From Salinimicrobium profundisediminis (GTDB lineage: Bacteria > Bacteroidota > Bacteroidia > Flavobacteriales > Flavobacteriaceae), in NCBI RefSeq assembly GCF_026241755.1, contig NZ_JAPJDA010000027.1, positions 1 to 53,986 of the forward strand: a stretch of DNA of 53,986 nucleotides, written 5' to 3'. The position numbers were made by a program, and so were the translations under genes. This document shows, in pieces, positions 6,838-15,997 of the stretch (position 1 is its first letter; the number at the start of each line of letters is the position of its first letter). Below the pieces are notes generated by a model. That model was not told where the DNA came from and searched no databases. It saw only the letters and a program-made list of their open reading frames with translations.

Positions 6838-9174
6838 ATGGCTATAGAAATCAAAAAAAACGGTAACAAGATTTTTGCCCCATTGATCGGCAAAGAATTA
6901 ATCTGTACCCCGGAAGAAGAAGTCAGACAAGAATATATAGTTCACTTAGTGAAACAATATGGCTATTCTCTTGATCAAATGGCTCAGGAGGTAAAAGTCA
7001 ATAACTCCAAAAGAGGTCAGGGAAAAGCTAGAGCTGACATTGTTATTTGGAAAACCAAAGAAGACCGCAACTCGGATAACAGCCCAATCATAGTAATAGA
7101 GTGTAAAGCTGAACAAATTACAATTCACGAGGAAGACTACTACCAAGGCTACAACTATGCTTCATGGGCAGGTGCCGATTTCTTTGTTACTACCAATCTA
7201 AAAGACACCAAATTCTTTAGGGTGGTCAAAGGCAAAATGCCTAAGAAGCTGGAAGAGGTGGCGGAAATTCCAAACGCCACCGAGCTGTTTGATAAAAAGA
7301 AAATTGAAGAGCTTTTAACCAAAACAAAGGCATTTACCCGTGACGAGTTTAGTAAACTACTATTCAAATGTCACAACATCATTCGTAATAATGACAAGCT
7401 TTCTCCTGAGGCCGCATTTGATGAGATCAGCAAGATTCTCTTTATGAAAATCCGCTATGAAAGAGAGCAGGCTAAAACAAAAGCTCTTTTTTCCAGAAAG
7501 GAATTTGAAGAATTAAAAGCGGCTTATGAAAAAATTACCGGAAAGGATTCCTTTCCCTTCTACCAGCACTTTTTTGAGAAGACAAAGGAAGTATTCAAAA
7601 CAGAAGAAATTTTTGATCCCAATGACAGCATAAAAATTCGCGAAACCAGCTTTCTGCAAATTGTAAAGGAGTTGGAGAAATACAATCTCTCAGATACTTC
7701 GGACGATATTAAAGGGATTGCCTTTGAGGAGTTCTTGGGTAGAACATTTAGAGGTGAGTTAGGACAGTTCTTTACCCCACGTACCATAGTGGATTATATG
7801 GTAGACGTACTTGACCCGGAAGAAGGAGATGTAATCTGTGACCCTTGCTGCGGTAGTGGTGGCTTCTTGATTAAAGCATTTGAATACGTGAGGGATAAGA
7901 TCGAAAGAGAGGTGCAGGTTCAGAAGGAAAAAATTAAAGAGCAATATTTTGGTCAGGAATATGATAAGCTATCAGAGAAAAAGCAAGAGGAGTTAGCTAA
8001 GACTGTGGACGACCTTTTCTCTAAGCTCAATTTCGAACTAGACATACACAATCCAAAAGGCCGTTTAAAAACCCTTTCGTATGACTGCATTTTCGGTACA
8101 GACGCCAATCCAAGAATGGCTCGAACCGCCAAAATGAATATGATTATGCATGGTGATGGTCATGGTGGAGTGCATCATCATGATGGATTACTGAATGTCA
8201 ACGGCATTTTTGATGGGCGATTTGATGTCATACTTACCAATCCTCCTTTTGGCTCAAGAGTCAATAAAACTTTGAAGATCACCCCTTCAGACATTCCAAG
8301 CGAAGAAAAAGTCAAGTTCTATGAAGATAGATATAAGGAATACAACTATCGTGAAACCGTTGTAAAACAAATTCAAGAGTGGGCAACCTATGACAATGGA
8401 CCTGGCAAAAGCCGTGGTAAGGCTTTGTTAGACATATTTGATGTTGGTGCATGGAGTGGCTTGACAGAAGTGCTCTTTATGGAAAGATGCCTGAACCTTT
8501 TAAAACCAGGTGGCAGAATGGGCATTGTATTACCGGAAGGTGTTTTGAACAATAGTGCACTGCAAAAAATCAGAGAATACATTGAAGGAAAAGCCAAGTT
8601 AATCAACATCACTTCCATTCCTCAGGATGTTTTCATTGCCTCGGGTGCAACTGTAAAACCTAGTTTGCTATTCCTTAAAAAGTTCAGTGAAGAAGAATTG
8701 GCAACCTATCAAAAAATCACCGAGGATACCACCAAAGAAATCAAAGACAAGTACCAAACCAAACTGGATGAACTGAAAACGACTTTCAAGAAGGAAGAAA
8801 AGAAATTGAAAGAAAGTAAATCAGCCAAAGAGCTTCGGGAGCTGAAAAAGAAATATACAGAAGATGTCAAGCAAATAGAAGACCTCATTGCTGCCGAAAT
8901 TAAACCGCTTGTGAAAGAGCGTTTCGACTATCCAATTCCTGTTATAGAAGTAGAAAAGGCAGGTATATCCAGTACGGGAGCACCTTGCGAAAATGAGTTG
9001 GAAGAAGTAGCCGTTGAGTTCAGAGCATACAGAAAAAAGGCCCAGCTATGGGCTGAACCCAAGAAAGAAGTTCAATACCCGGTAGATGATGAAGGTAACA
9101 TTTCCCGACTGCAACTGATTGACGGAAACATTCTAAGTGAACCTGAAATATTTTATGAAGCATATGCCCACTGA
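6838..9174 (+). CDS. Nuclease-methyltransferase fusion (HsdR N-domain plus N6-adenine methylase)
   Basis: A 778-residue fusion. Residues 1-130 resemble the HsdR N-terminal (HSDR_N_2) domain with a PD-(D/E)xK nuclease pattern: ARADIVIW (Asp67) and IVIECKAE (Glu88, Lys90). Residues about 290-620 are an HsdM-type N6-adenine methylase with LGQFFTPRTIV, motif I DPCCGSGGF at residue 335 and motif IV NPPF at residue 468. The C-terminal part has a long Lys/Glu coiled coil (about 625-690). No helicase/translocase domain is present. With the separate HsdS next door, this layout resembles BcgI-like type IIB enzymes (RM subunit plus S subunit) more than classical type I. The C-terminus overlaps hsdS by about 20 bp. 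Confidence 0.88.
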   Translation: MAIEIKKNGNKIFAPLIGKELICTPEEEVRQEYIVHLVKQYGYSLDQMAQEVKVNNSKRGQGKARADIVIWKTKEDRNSDNSPIIVIECKAEQITIHEEDYYQGYNYASWAGADFFVTTNLKDTKFFRVVKGKMPKKLEEVAEIPNATELFDKKKIEELLTKTKAFTRDEFSKLLFKCHNIIRNNDKLSPEAAFDEISKILFMKIRYEREQAKTKALFSRKEFEELKAAYEKITGKDSFPFYQHFFEKTKEVFKTEEIFDPNDSIKIRETSFLQIVKELEKYNLSDTSDDIKGIAFEEFLGRTFRGELGQFFTPRTIVDYMVDVLDPEEGDVICDPCCGSGGFLIKAFEYVRDKIEREVQVQKEKIKEQYFGQEYDKLSEKKQEELAKTVDDLFSKLNFELDIHNPKGRLKTLSYDCIFGTDANPRMARTAKMNMIMHGDGHGGVHHHDGLLNVNGIFDGRFDVILTNPPFGSRVNKTLKITPSDIPSEEKVKFYEDRYKEYNYRETVVKQIQEWATYDNGPGKSRGKALLDIFDVGAWSGLTEVLFMERCLNLLKPGGRMGIVLPEGVLNNSALQKIREYIEGKAKLINITSIPQDVFIASGATVKPSLLFLKKFSEEELATYQKITEDTTKEIKDKYQTKLDELKTTFKKEEKKLKESKSAKELRELKKKYTEDVKQIEDLIAAEIKPLVKERFDYPIPVIEVEKAGISSTGAPCENELEEVAVEFRAYRKKAQLWAEPKKEVQYPVDDEGNISRLQLIDGNILSEPEIFYEAYAH

Positions 9175-10528
9175 GACAACATTTAAATATCTCAATGAAG
9201 TACGCTTCATGACCCTCTCCAATTGGAGCGTGGGTGCTATTCTGAGCGATAAAGTATTGTATAAAGATGGGTTTAAACTAGAGCCTATCGGAAACCTTAT
9301 TATTCGTAATCGGGAAAAGGAAATACTGGAAGACGACAAAGCGTACAAGCAAGTTACCATCAAGTTATATGGCAAAGGTGTGATACAGCGAGGTGATGAG
9401 TTGATTTTTGGCAAAAACATTGGCACAAAAAACCAATTCCGTATTTCAGAGGGACAATTCATTATGAGCAAGATAGATGCTCGTAATGGGGCGTTTGGTA
9501 TTGTACCTCCCGAACTGGAGGGTGCAATCACAACACAGGATTTCTTGAGTTACAATATCAATACAGAAAAGATACTTCCTGAGTTTTTCAATCTGATCAC
9601 AGGCACAAAGCACTTTGCCGAACTGTGCCAAAAAGCCAGCTCAGGTACTACAGGTCGCCAACGGGTGGATGAAAAAGCCTTTTTAGGATTTAGGATTCCC
9701 GTGCCGCAGATCGAAATTCAAAAGGAAATAGTAAAGCAATACAGAAATAATGTAGAAGAAGAAATACAACTCCAATCTACTCTGATTGCTCTTAAAGATG
9801 AAATAGACTTGTATCTCAATGATAAACTTGGAATTACGAGTTATAATTCCCAAGAGCCTACAAAACGTTTTAATGTTGTAAGCTTTTCAAGCTTATCTGA
9901 ATGGGGTATTAATAGCCCCATGGCAAGAATGAGAAATTTTTACTCAAATCTAAAATTCAGGACCTTGCCTATTAGTGCTTTATGCAAAATTAGCAGTGGA
10001 GGAACCCCAAGTAGATCAAATAAGCAATATTATGGAGGTGAAATACCTTGGATTAAAACAGGAGAAGTAAGGGAAAATATTATTACTGAGACTGAGGAAT
10101 ATATTACCGAATTAGGGCTTAAAAGGTCAAGTGCAAAATTATATCCAAAAGGTAGTTTAATTGTAGCCATGTATGGTGCTACAGCAGGCAGAAGTGCTAA
10201 ACTCGGTATTGATGCTACCACAAACCAAGCTTGTGCAGTGTTGCATAATATAAATGCTGAGTTGATTTTAACAGATTTCCTTTGGATTTATTTAATAAGT
10301 CAAATTGAAAACTTCAGGTTATTGGCTTCTGGAAGTGCTCAACCAAATTTAAATGCTTCAAAAGTTGCTAATTATTTAGTGCCTATTCCAACAATTTCGG
10401 AACAGAAACAAATTCTAGATGATATTAACGTTATCAAGGATAAAATATCTCGGCTAGAAACGGAAATTGAACGAGTAAGCGAGCAAACTAAGAGTCAGTT
10501 TGAATCAGCAATTTTCAATATCGATTAA
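9155..10528 (+). CDS. hsdS: Specificity subunit HsdS
   Basis: About 457 residues with two target-recognition domains, each followed by a helical spacer. TRD1 covers roughly residues 15-190, ending with RQRVDEKAFLGFRIPVPQIE and a helix. TRD2 starts near 260 with the signature CKISSGGTPSRSNKQYYGG and IPWIKTGEV, and ends with YLVPIPTISEQKQILDDI plus a terminal coiled coil. The protein decides the DNA sequence modified and cut by the fused subunit upstream. The start is ambiguous: ATG 9155 or ATG 9164, both inside the upstream coding region; a GTG at 9137 is also in frame. The next gene starts 2 bp after the stop. Confidence 0.88.
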   Translation: MKHMPTETTFKYLNEVRFMTLSNWSVGAILSDKVLYKDGFKLEPIGNLIIRNREKEILEDDKAYKQVTIKLYGKGVIQRGDELIFGKNIGTKNQFRISEGQFIMSKIDARNGAFGIVPPELEGAITTQDFLSYNINTEKILPEFFNLITGTKHFAELCQKASSGTTGRQRVDEKAFLGFRIPVPQIEIQKEIVKQYRNNVEEEIQLQSTLIALKDEIDLYLNDKLGITSYNSQEPTKRFNVVSFSSLSEWGINSPMARMRNFYSNLKFRTLPISALCKISSGGTPSRSNKQYYGGEIPWIKTGEVRENIITETEEYITELGLKRSSAKLYPKGSLIVAMYGATAGRSAKLGIDATTNQACAVLHNINAELILTDFLWIYLISQIENFRLLASGSAQPNLNASKVANYLVPIPTISEQKQILDDINVIKDKISRLETEIERVSEQTKSQFESAIFNID

Positions 10529-10529
10529 A

Positions 10530-10964
10530 ATGAAAAAATCAGTTATTGCCATATATGGCCCATCAAGTCAGGGGAAATCAGCAACGGTTCTTGAAACATC
10601 CAATTTATTGTTAGCTGCTTTTCCAAATCATACCCTTCATGCTATTAAATCTGGTGCAGATATTACTTATATCGTTGACATCAGTGGTATTAAAATCGGT
10701 ATAGAAAGCCAGGGAGATCCGAATAGCCGGATGTTTCAGAGCCTTCAAACATTTGTAACTCAGGGATGCGATATTATTATTTGTTCGTGCCGTTCCAGAG
10801 GGGCAACAGCGTGGGCAGTTGAAGACTTGCACCTCCATCATCAATACGAAATCATTTGGTCAACCAACCACCGCTCATGTCATAAAAACCAAACGCAATT
10901 GAATCAAATAGCTGCCAGTGAAGTTTTGGAATTAATTAAACTAATCATGAATGGACAGTTATGA
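10530..10964 (+). CDS. Small P-loop NTPase of unknown role in the defence operon
   Basis: A 144-residue protein with a Walker A motif near the N-terminus (YGPSSQGKSATV). A Walker B-like hydrophobic strand, GCDIIICSCRSRGATAW, follows in the second half. It is far too short for an AAA+ or ABC ATPase and looks like a minimal kinase-like P-loop protein. ATG 10530 follows the hsdS stop by one base, and its own end overlaps the ATPase gene by four bases (ATGA). It is therefore translationally embedded between the restriction genes and the PtuAB-like pair. I do not recognise the family. Confidence 0.7.
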   Translation: MKKSVIAIYGPSSQGKSATVLETSNLLLAAFPNHTLHAIKSGADITYIVDISGIKIGIESQGDPNSRMFQSLQTFVTQGCDIIICSCRSRGATAWAVEDLHLHHQYEIIWSTNHRSCHKNQTQLNQIAASEVLELIKLIMNGQL

Positions 10965-12439
10965 AATTACTCAAATTAGATATAAAGAATTTTAAGCTTT
11001 TCGAAAATCTTTCAGTTGATTTTCAGAATAGTGGTCATATAGCAGTGTTCATAGGTAAAAATGGTTCTGGGAAAACAACTTTAATCGAATCATTGACACA
11101 AATCTTCGCTACGCTTTTAGGTACAAAGGATTTTAAGTCATTGGAGACAGAAACCTTCCCTTTCCAATTTTCCATCACTTATTTACTAAGAAGGGAAAAA
11201 ATCACTGAAACATCCATGTATGGTGAATCCTTTGTAAACTACATAGGTGTAGAGGTATCATATGAAGACAAACTACACATTAAATTATTTGAGGGTAAAG
11301 ACATTATAGAGGGCTTATCGAAAATAGAAAAGCATCTACGCAATAAAGGTGAAGAGTTGGCTTACATTCTGCCCGACAATTTTGTGGTTTACTATTCAGG
11401 TATTTCCAACAGTATTTCTGAAATCTATACTAAGTTTCAGCGAGAGCTAATTACCGGCACACTCACTGGAGAAGTTCAATTCGATCAGCCTTTTTATTAT
11501 TTCCTTCCTCAGAACCTACCTGCTATTTTGATAGGATTGTTGAGTTATGAGTTTGGAGATGTGCCAGAGGCTTTACAAAGGCAATTTGGGATTAGTGGGT
11601 TTTCTTCTATTCAACTCGATTTCAAGAAGCCAAGTTGGGCAAAGTCTAAATCCATGCCTGAAGAATTTTGGGGAGCAATGGGAGAACTGAATCAGTTCAT
11701 GAATATTTTGAAAGGGGCAACTAAAGCAAAATTTCGGTCAGACTCAATCACTTTTAGTATATCCGATAAATCACAACTCGAAAAAATTTGGAGCTTTTAC
11801 GGGACAGAAAAAAGGCTTTTTGAATACCTAGTTTCCCTGCAATCGAATGATTTTCTTGAAAGCATCGATCTGAACCTAATTAAAAATGGACGAGAGGTAA
11901 GCTTCAACAACCTGAGCGAGGGTGAGAAGCAACTATTGATTATTACGGGTTTGAAAGAACTACTGGCTGCTGATAATAGCTTGTTTTTACTAGATGAGCC
12001 CGACACTTATCTGCATCCTGAATGGAAACGTGAATTTGTGTACAACCTATTTAAGGAAGAAGAAGATTTATTTAAGAATTTCTCCATCATAACTACCCAT
12101 TCGCCAAATGTTCTTTCTGCATTAAAAAAAGGACAACTGAATGTTCTTGTAAACGAAAATGGAAAATCTAGGATTAAGAATATTTCTTTTAATCCTTATG
12201 GCAAACCCGTTGATGACATATTAACAGATTTCTTTGATTTAGAAGGATTGCGTTATAAAAAAGTGCAACAGCAGTTAAACGATATTTGGGACTTCATCAG
12301 GGCTAATAATTATAAATCAGCCGAGTTTAGTGAACTATTAGCAGAATTGGAAAAGGATCTCGGTAAATCAGATAAGGCTCTAATGGATATAAGACTTGAA
12401 ATAACAAAAAGGAATAAGCTCAATGAGAAAGATAAATAA
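10961..12439 (+). CDS. PtuA-like AAA/ABC-type ATPase (Septu defence)
   Basis: A 492-residue SMC/OLD-like ATPase. Walker A is IGKNGSGKTT (residues 31-40), the ABC signature is NLSEGEKQLLI (around 318), and Walker B is LFLLDEPDTYLHPEW (Asp345, Glu346). A switch-like TTHSPNVL follows. The insertion between Walker A and the signature is long. An overlapping downstream HNH gene makes this the typical PtuA-PtuB arrangement of Septu systems, in which the ATPase controls the HNH nuclease. No TOPRIM domain is seen, which argues against OLD. Four-base overlap with the P-loop gene and 17-base overlap with the HNH gene indicate one operon. Confidence 0.82.
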   Translation: MKLLKLDIKNFKLFENLSVDFQNSGHIAVFIGKNGSGKTTLIESLTQIFATLLGTKDFKSLETETFPFQFSITYLLRREKITETSMYGESFVNYIGVEVSYEDKLHIKLFEGKDIIEGLSKIEKHLRNKGEELAYILPDNFVVYYSGISNSISEIYTKFQRELITGTLTGEVQFDQPFYYFLPQNLPAILIGLLSYEFGDVPEALQRQFGISGFSSIQLDFKKPSWAKSKSMPEEFWGAMGELNQFMNILKGATKAKFRSDSITFSISDKSQLEKIWSFYGTEKRLFEYLVSLQSNDFLESIDLNLIKNGREVSFNNLSEGEKQLLIITGLKELLAADNSLFLLDEPDTYLHPEWKREFVYNLFKEEEDLFKNFSIITTHSPNVLSALKKGQLNVLVNENGKSRIKNISFNPYGKPVDDILTDFFDLEGLRYKKVQQQLNDIWDFIRANNYKSAEFSELLAELEKDLGKSDKALMDIRLEITKRNKLNEKDK

Positions 12440-13073
12440 AGATTCGCCATTGGCTTCCTTTACTGATTTTAAAGACAAGAACCCTGGAGCCGATTGGAAT
12501 ATTGATTTTAGTAAACCTGGTTGTGCTGGACATCCAACTTATTTGGAGACTAGAGCAACCATCCTGATTAGTGAGCAGGATTGTATTTGTGGATATTCTG
12601 AAATCCCCATAGATGATGAGCGAGATTGTCATATTGATCATTTTCGAAATCGAAATATGTTCCCTGAGCATACTTTCAACTGGGATAACCTTGTAGCTGC
12701 ATGTAATGATGAAGATTTTGGGGCAAAATACAAGGACAATAAGTCAGGCATAAAGAAACCTGATTATGCAGGATTCTTTGATCCTGTTGTGGATTCTGTT
12801 AAGGATTATTTCTATTACAATGAGAGAGGCGAAATAGAACCACATCCAACATTATCTGATCCTGTTTTACAAGCAAAAGTTCAAAAAACTATAGAGGTCT
12901 TCAATCTACAAGACAGAAGTCTGGTAAATAGACGAAAAACCGTAATAGAGCAAATAAAAGCATATGCAGAGCTTACAAAAGAGGAGGTTTTTGATGCTTT
13001 AAAATTTGGTGGGTTTATAAGTTTAATTCAGCAATACACGAGTGTTAAATATGGAAAGACTAGTCCAAGATAA
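12423..13073 (+). CDS. PtuB-like HNH endonuclease (Septu defence)
   Basis: A 216-residue HNH protein. The metal and catalytic signature is CICGYSE (Cys54, Cys56), DCHIDHFRNRN (His70, Asp72, His73), then FNWDNLVAAC (Asn89, Cys94). This corresponds to the PtuB/TIGR02646 pattern of Cys-His-x-Glu/Asp-His-Asn-Cys. The first half of the zinc ribbon is shortened, with Cys-x-Cys where Cys-x-x-Cys is usual. The family cleaves nucleic acid when released or activated by the ATPase partner. The gene starts inside the PtuA-like gene, so expression is coupled. Confidence 0.82.
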   Translation: MRKINKDSPLASFTDFKDKNPGADWNIDFSKPGCAGHPTYLETRATILISEQDCICGYSEIPIDDERDCHIDHFRNRNMFPEHTFNWDNLVAACNDEDFGAKYKDNKSGIKKPDYAGFFDPVVDSVKDYFYYNERGEIEPHPTLSDPVLQAKVQKTIEVFNLQDRSLVNRRKTVIEQIKAYAELTKEEVFDALKFGGFISLIQQYTSVKYGKTSPR

Positions 13074-13335
13074 AACATACAGCTATTACGAATATGCTAA
13101 AGAACAGGAGTTTGAACAAGTCATCGTTCAGCAATCAAATCACATATTTGGTAGCAATAGTTTTTACAGAGATATTAAAAAACGAATTGGCGATAGCATC
13201 ATCACCATTCCAGACGGCTACTTAATTGATTTTTCCTTTGAGGCCGAACCTCGACTATACATTATCGAAAACGAACTTTCAAGCCATGATCCTTACAAGC
13301 ACATAGGTTCACATCTAATAAAATTAAACAGTTAA
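13051..13335 (+). CDS. Truncated nuclease-like protein, N-terminal part
   Basis: Ninety-four residues starting inside the HNH gene (ATG 13051; a GTG at 13042 is also possible). The segment IPDGYLIDFSFEAEPRLYII followed by ENEL resembles the core strands of a PD-(D/E)xK-like fold, with Asp in the first strand and Glu-x-x-Leu after the second. It then reads HIGSHLIKLNS and stops at once. Proteins of this look are usually longer, so I think the gene lost its 3' part, probably at the junction with the broken esterase that follows. Function unknown. Confidence 0.5.
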   Translation: MERLVQDKTYSYYEYAKEQEFEQVIVQQSNHIFGSNSFYRDIKKRIGDSIITIPDGYLIDFSFEAEPRLYIIENELSSHDPYKHIGSHLIKLNS

Positions 13336-13379
13336 ATAAGATTGAAAAAACGTCATATTATACCACTATACTTAAACTC

Positions 13380-14232
13380 ATGAAGAGATTTTTTACATTA
13401 TTCCTGTTGATCGGCAGCACTTTTGTCGGCTACTCTCAAAATTATAATCCGCCACAGGGCGTGTCGGAATTTAAGACCATGAGCAGCAAGATCCTCAATA
13501 CCGGAAGAAGTTATTCGATCTACCTTCCCAAAAGCTATAGCACAGATACAGAAAGAAAATATCCTGTCCTCTACCTCCTGCACGGCTTGTACGGCAGCAA
13601 CAAAGACTGGGTAGAACGAGGACATGTAAAGGAAGTAGCCAACCGGCTCATTAATGCTGAAGAAGCGGTAGAATGATTATAGTAATGCCAGATGCTGGAA
13701 CAGACTGGTATGGTTATTTCAACATGGACAGGTGGGCCTACGAAGATTACTTCTTTAAGGAGTTGATCCCACATATTGAAAAAACCTACAGAACAATTCC
13801 CAAGAAGAAACACCGCGCGATTGCCGGACTCTCCATGGGCGGCGGCGGATCTGTCGTTTATGCACAGAAACACCCGGATACTCCTCGGTCTATGCCATGA
13901 GCGCCTGGCTAGGAATTGAACCCGGCGGCGGAATTTAGGATGCAGATGAAAAAGGCAAAGAATTGAACAGGACCGTCCTCGAAAACCATGCGGTGAAATT
14001 TGTCTCCAATGCTGATGCAGAAACACAGGAAAAACTAAAGGATATCAGGTGGTTTATAGATTGTGGGGACGATGACTTCTTACTTCCAATAAACCTCGAT
14101 TTTTACCGCGCGATGCAGAAGGCTGAGATCCCTTCTGAATTAAGAGTAAGAGATGGCGGCCATGACTGGGAATACTGGCATTCTGCGCTTTATCGTGCAC
14201 TGCCTTTCGTTTCAAACGGATTTCTACGCTAG
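13380..14232 (+). pseudogene. Broken exported esterase (esterase D / feruloyl-esterase-like)
   Basis: Three frames together encode one alpha/beta-hydrolase. It has a signal peptide (KRFFTLFLLIGSTFVGYSQ) and YSIYLPKSYSTDTERKYPVL followed by YLLHGLYGSNKDW. After a frameshift near 13,673 come IIVMPDAGTDWYGYFN and the nucleophile elbow IAGLSMGGGGSV. After a second frameshift near 13,885 come AMSAWLGIEPGGGI and an in-frame TAG at 13936-13938. The frame then continues with FIDCGDDDFL (acid) and DGGHDWEYWHSAL (His). All catalytic elements are recognisable, but two frameshifts and a stop make it non-functional. The decay looks recent. Confidence 0.88.
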
Positions 14233-14336
14233 GCTGGTTTAAGGTTTGAAAAAAAACCTCCAGCTCGACTGGACCCAAAAAAGAAGAAGCCCGCGCAATG
14301 TTGCCAGGTTGAGACAAAAATTTTGTTCACACCTAT

Positions 14337-14969
14337 TCAATTAAGTTCAACAGAAAACTTTCCCTGAGTATTAAATTTTTCTGGTTTTCCAATTGATATC
14401 ATCCACCTGTCATAGGCGGCTTTTCTTAACCATTGAACCTGATAACGGTTCTGGAGTGACGGCGCTTCTGATGCAGCAGCCGCAAGCTGGTAGGCCATTT
14501 TATAATCTTTGCTGTTGTCACTGTGGTGGTAGACAAAAGCGGCATGAAATTTATCTATAGGTACTAAATTATTCTCCTGCATACAGATTTCCTTTACCTG
14601 CTTCAGTCTCTTTTTATCTCTAGAATTCAGTTCACCTAAAACGTAGGATTTGAGCTGCATTCGGTCTTTCTGATCAGTTTCATATGCATATTTCAATTTT
14701 TCACTCCTGTTGCCATCCTCAAGAATAGCTTCATCATACGGACGTAACAAGGAAGCAAGGACACCTGCTAAACCTACTGCAAGCATCAAAATAGGGGTCT
14801 TAAACCTTTTGGGATTGATCGTTTTAAAAATGGAGATGATTACTAACAGAATTAAAAAGACCAACAGCAGCAAAATAATAGCTATTAAAAGAAATTCAAA
14901 CGACTCAATCCTATATGAAAGAAAGGTCACAACGATTATAGAGATCAGGAAAATTGAAGTTCGTTTCAT
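14337..14969 (-). CDS. Membrane protein of unknown function
   Basis: A 210-residue protein. Three hydrophobic segments lie in the first 80 residues (about 5-20, 25-48, 58-76), followed by a soluble alpha-helical domain. The C-terminal stretch FHAAFVYHHSDNSKDYKMA and WLRKAAYDRWMISIGKPEKF resembles the end of DUF6624-like proteins, where a similar DRWL.S.G.P..YGTQ motif occurs; this is a weak resemblance. It is monocistronic and convergent with the broken esterase. Confidence 0.6.
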   Translation of the reverse strand: MKRTSIFLISIIVVTFLSYRIESFEFLLIAIILLLLVFLILLVIISIFKTINPKRFKTPILMLAVGLAGVLASLLRPYDEAILEDGNRSEKLKYAYETDQKDRMQLKSYVLGELNSRDKKRLKQVKEICMQENNLVPIDKFHAAFVYHHSDNSKDYKMAYQLAAAASEAPSLQNRYQVQWLRKAAYDRWMISIGKPEKFNTQGKFSVELN

Positions 14970-15213
14970 ATTAAAAAACCATTTGTTATCATAAAGACGA
15001 TTTTTGAAATGTAAAGTTGCAGGTTTTCTGAAAATGATGCAGGAAAGAATCTATGTTCGTAGATAAAAGGTTTATTCGGAATGGCAGTTATCCTTGACTC
15101 ACCAAACTAGTTGTATAGAATAGATTGATTGAGGTTAAGTTCTCTGTTTAGATAACACACTGGAAGATCGGGATTAATATCTTTATAAGAAATCCTTTTT
15201 TATATTTTTAAGT

Positions 15214-15239
15214 AAAAATACCCTTTAATGGGTATTTTT
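15214..15239. terminator. Perfect AT-flanked hairpin between divergent genes
   Basis: A 10-bp perfect stem (AAAAATACCC pairing with GGGTATTTTT) and a 6-base loop TTTAAT, with a T run on the plus strand. It looks like a bidirectional terminator. However, it lies upstream of both neighbouring genes, 52 bp before the start of the gene at 15292 and 244 bp upstream of the minus-strand gene. An attenuator or a terminator of an unseen small transcript is possible. The rest of 14970-15291 shows no coding sequence. Confidence 0.5.
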
Positions 15240-15291
15240 TAATTTCTGATGTATGGTTATCTTTTCATCCTCAACCAATTAACTTTAAAAA

Positions 15292-15768
15292 ATGGCAACA
15301 TTACAGGAAATCAATCAGCACTTCGATCTTAATGAATTGGAAAGACAGCTCCAGACTGTGCTTACCTTTCAGGATCCTGTTGGATATATGCAAAGTAATA
15401 TCAACTGGGAAATAGACAAAGAAGATTTAGATGATACTCCAGAGCTCGGCCAGTTAACTCAAATAATGGCAGCAGACCTTTCTGCTAACAAAATGTATGG
15501 CCCCTGGAACCCATTTCAGAAATTTTTAAACTGGTTCAGCAGAAATAGAACTGCTAAAAAAGTAAAAAATGGACTTTGTGGCATTGCTGATGAAATTCAA
15601 CGTTTAATCGATGAGGAAGCGGAATTAAAAAAATTACTTGAAGCAGCATTATTAGCCATAGCAGCAGGCATTGGTATTGGAGCAATAAACCCTGTACTTT
15701 TAACCATTCTAGTTGGTATACTGGCTACCATGATTCTTAAGGGAGTGAGTTCTGTATGTGGATTTTAA
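15292..15768 (+). CDS. Small protein with Gly-rich hydrophobic C-terminus, unknown
   Basis: A 158-residue protein without a signal peptide. The N-terminal half is acidic and helical (NELERQLQTVLTFQDPVGYM). A basic aromatic patch follows (FQKFLNWFSRNRTAKKVKNG), then an amphipathic helix, and finally two hydrophobic Ala/Gly/Ile-rich stretches (LLAIAAGIGIGAINPVL and LTILVGILATMILKG), ending in Cys-Gly-Phe. Two cysteines (about residues 97 and 156) could pair. The composition recalls pore-forming or bacteriocin-like peptides or a membrane-inserting toxin, but I find no family. It stands alone, with a hairpin upstream. Confidence 0.55.
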   Translation: MATLQEINQHFDLNELERQLQTVLTFQDPVGYMQSNINWEIDKEDLDDTPELGQLTQIMAADLSANKMYGPWNPFQKFLNWFSRNRTAKKVKNGLCGIADEIQRLIDEEAELKKLLEAALLAIAAGIGIGAINPVLLTILVGILATMILKGVSSVCGF

Positions 15769-15997
15769 TATAGTGTCTTTAGTGGGTCAAAATAGCAGTT
15801 TTTGGACTTTTTTTAGAACCAGTTCCTGAAAGAATCTAATCCCAGACCCTGTTTTTAGTCAATAAAACTATAAATTCCTGCCATGATTTAATTTTTCCAC
15901 TCCGTTTACCTAAATATGCAGCCGCGCGCGCGGACCTTATATTTGAGCTAGAAAATATGGAATAGAGACTTTATATATTACAAACGATTTGAAAATT

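Noticed and set aside
6838-9174. Classical type I HsdM
   Set aside because: The N-terminal HsdR-like domain with Asp/Glu/Lys residues and the lack of any translocase gene do not fit a plain HsdM.
10961-12439. OLD-family nuclease instead of PtuA-like ATPase
   Set aside because: No TOPRIM motif is visible after the Walker B region, and the adjacent HNH gene fits PtuA-PtuB better.
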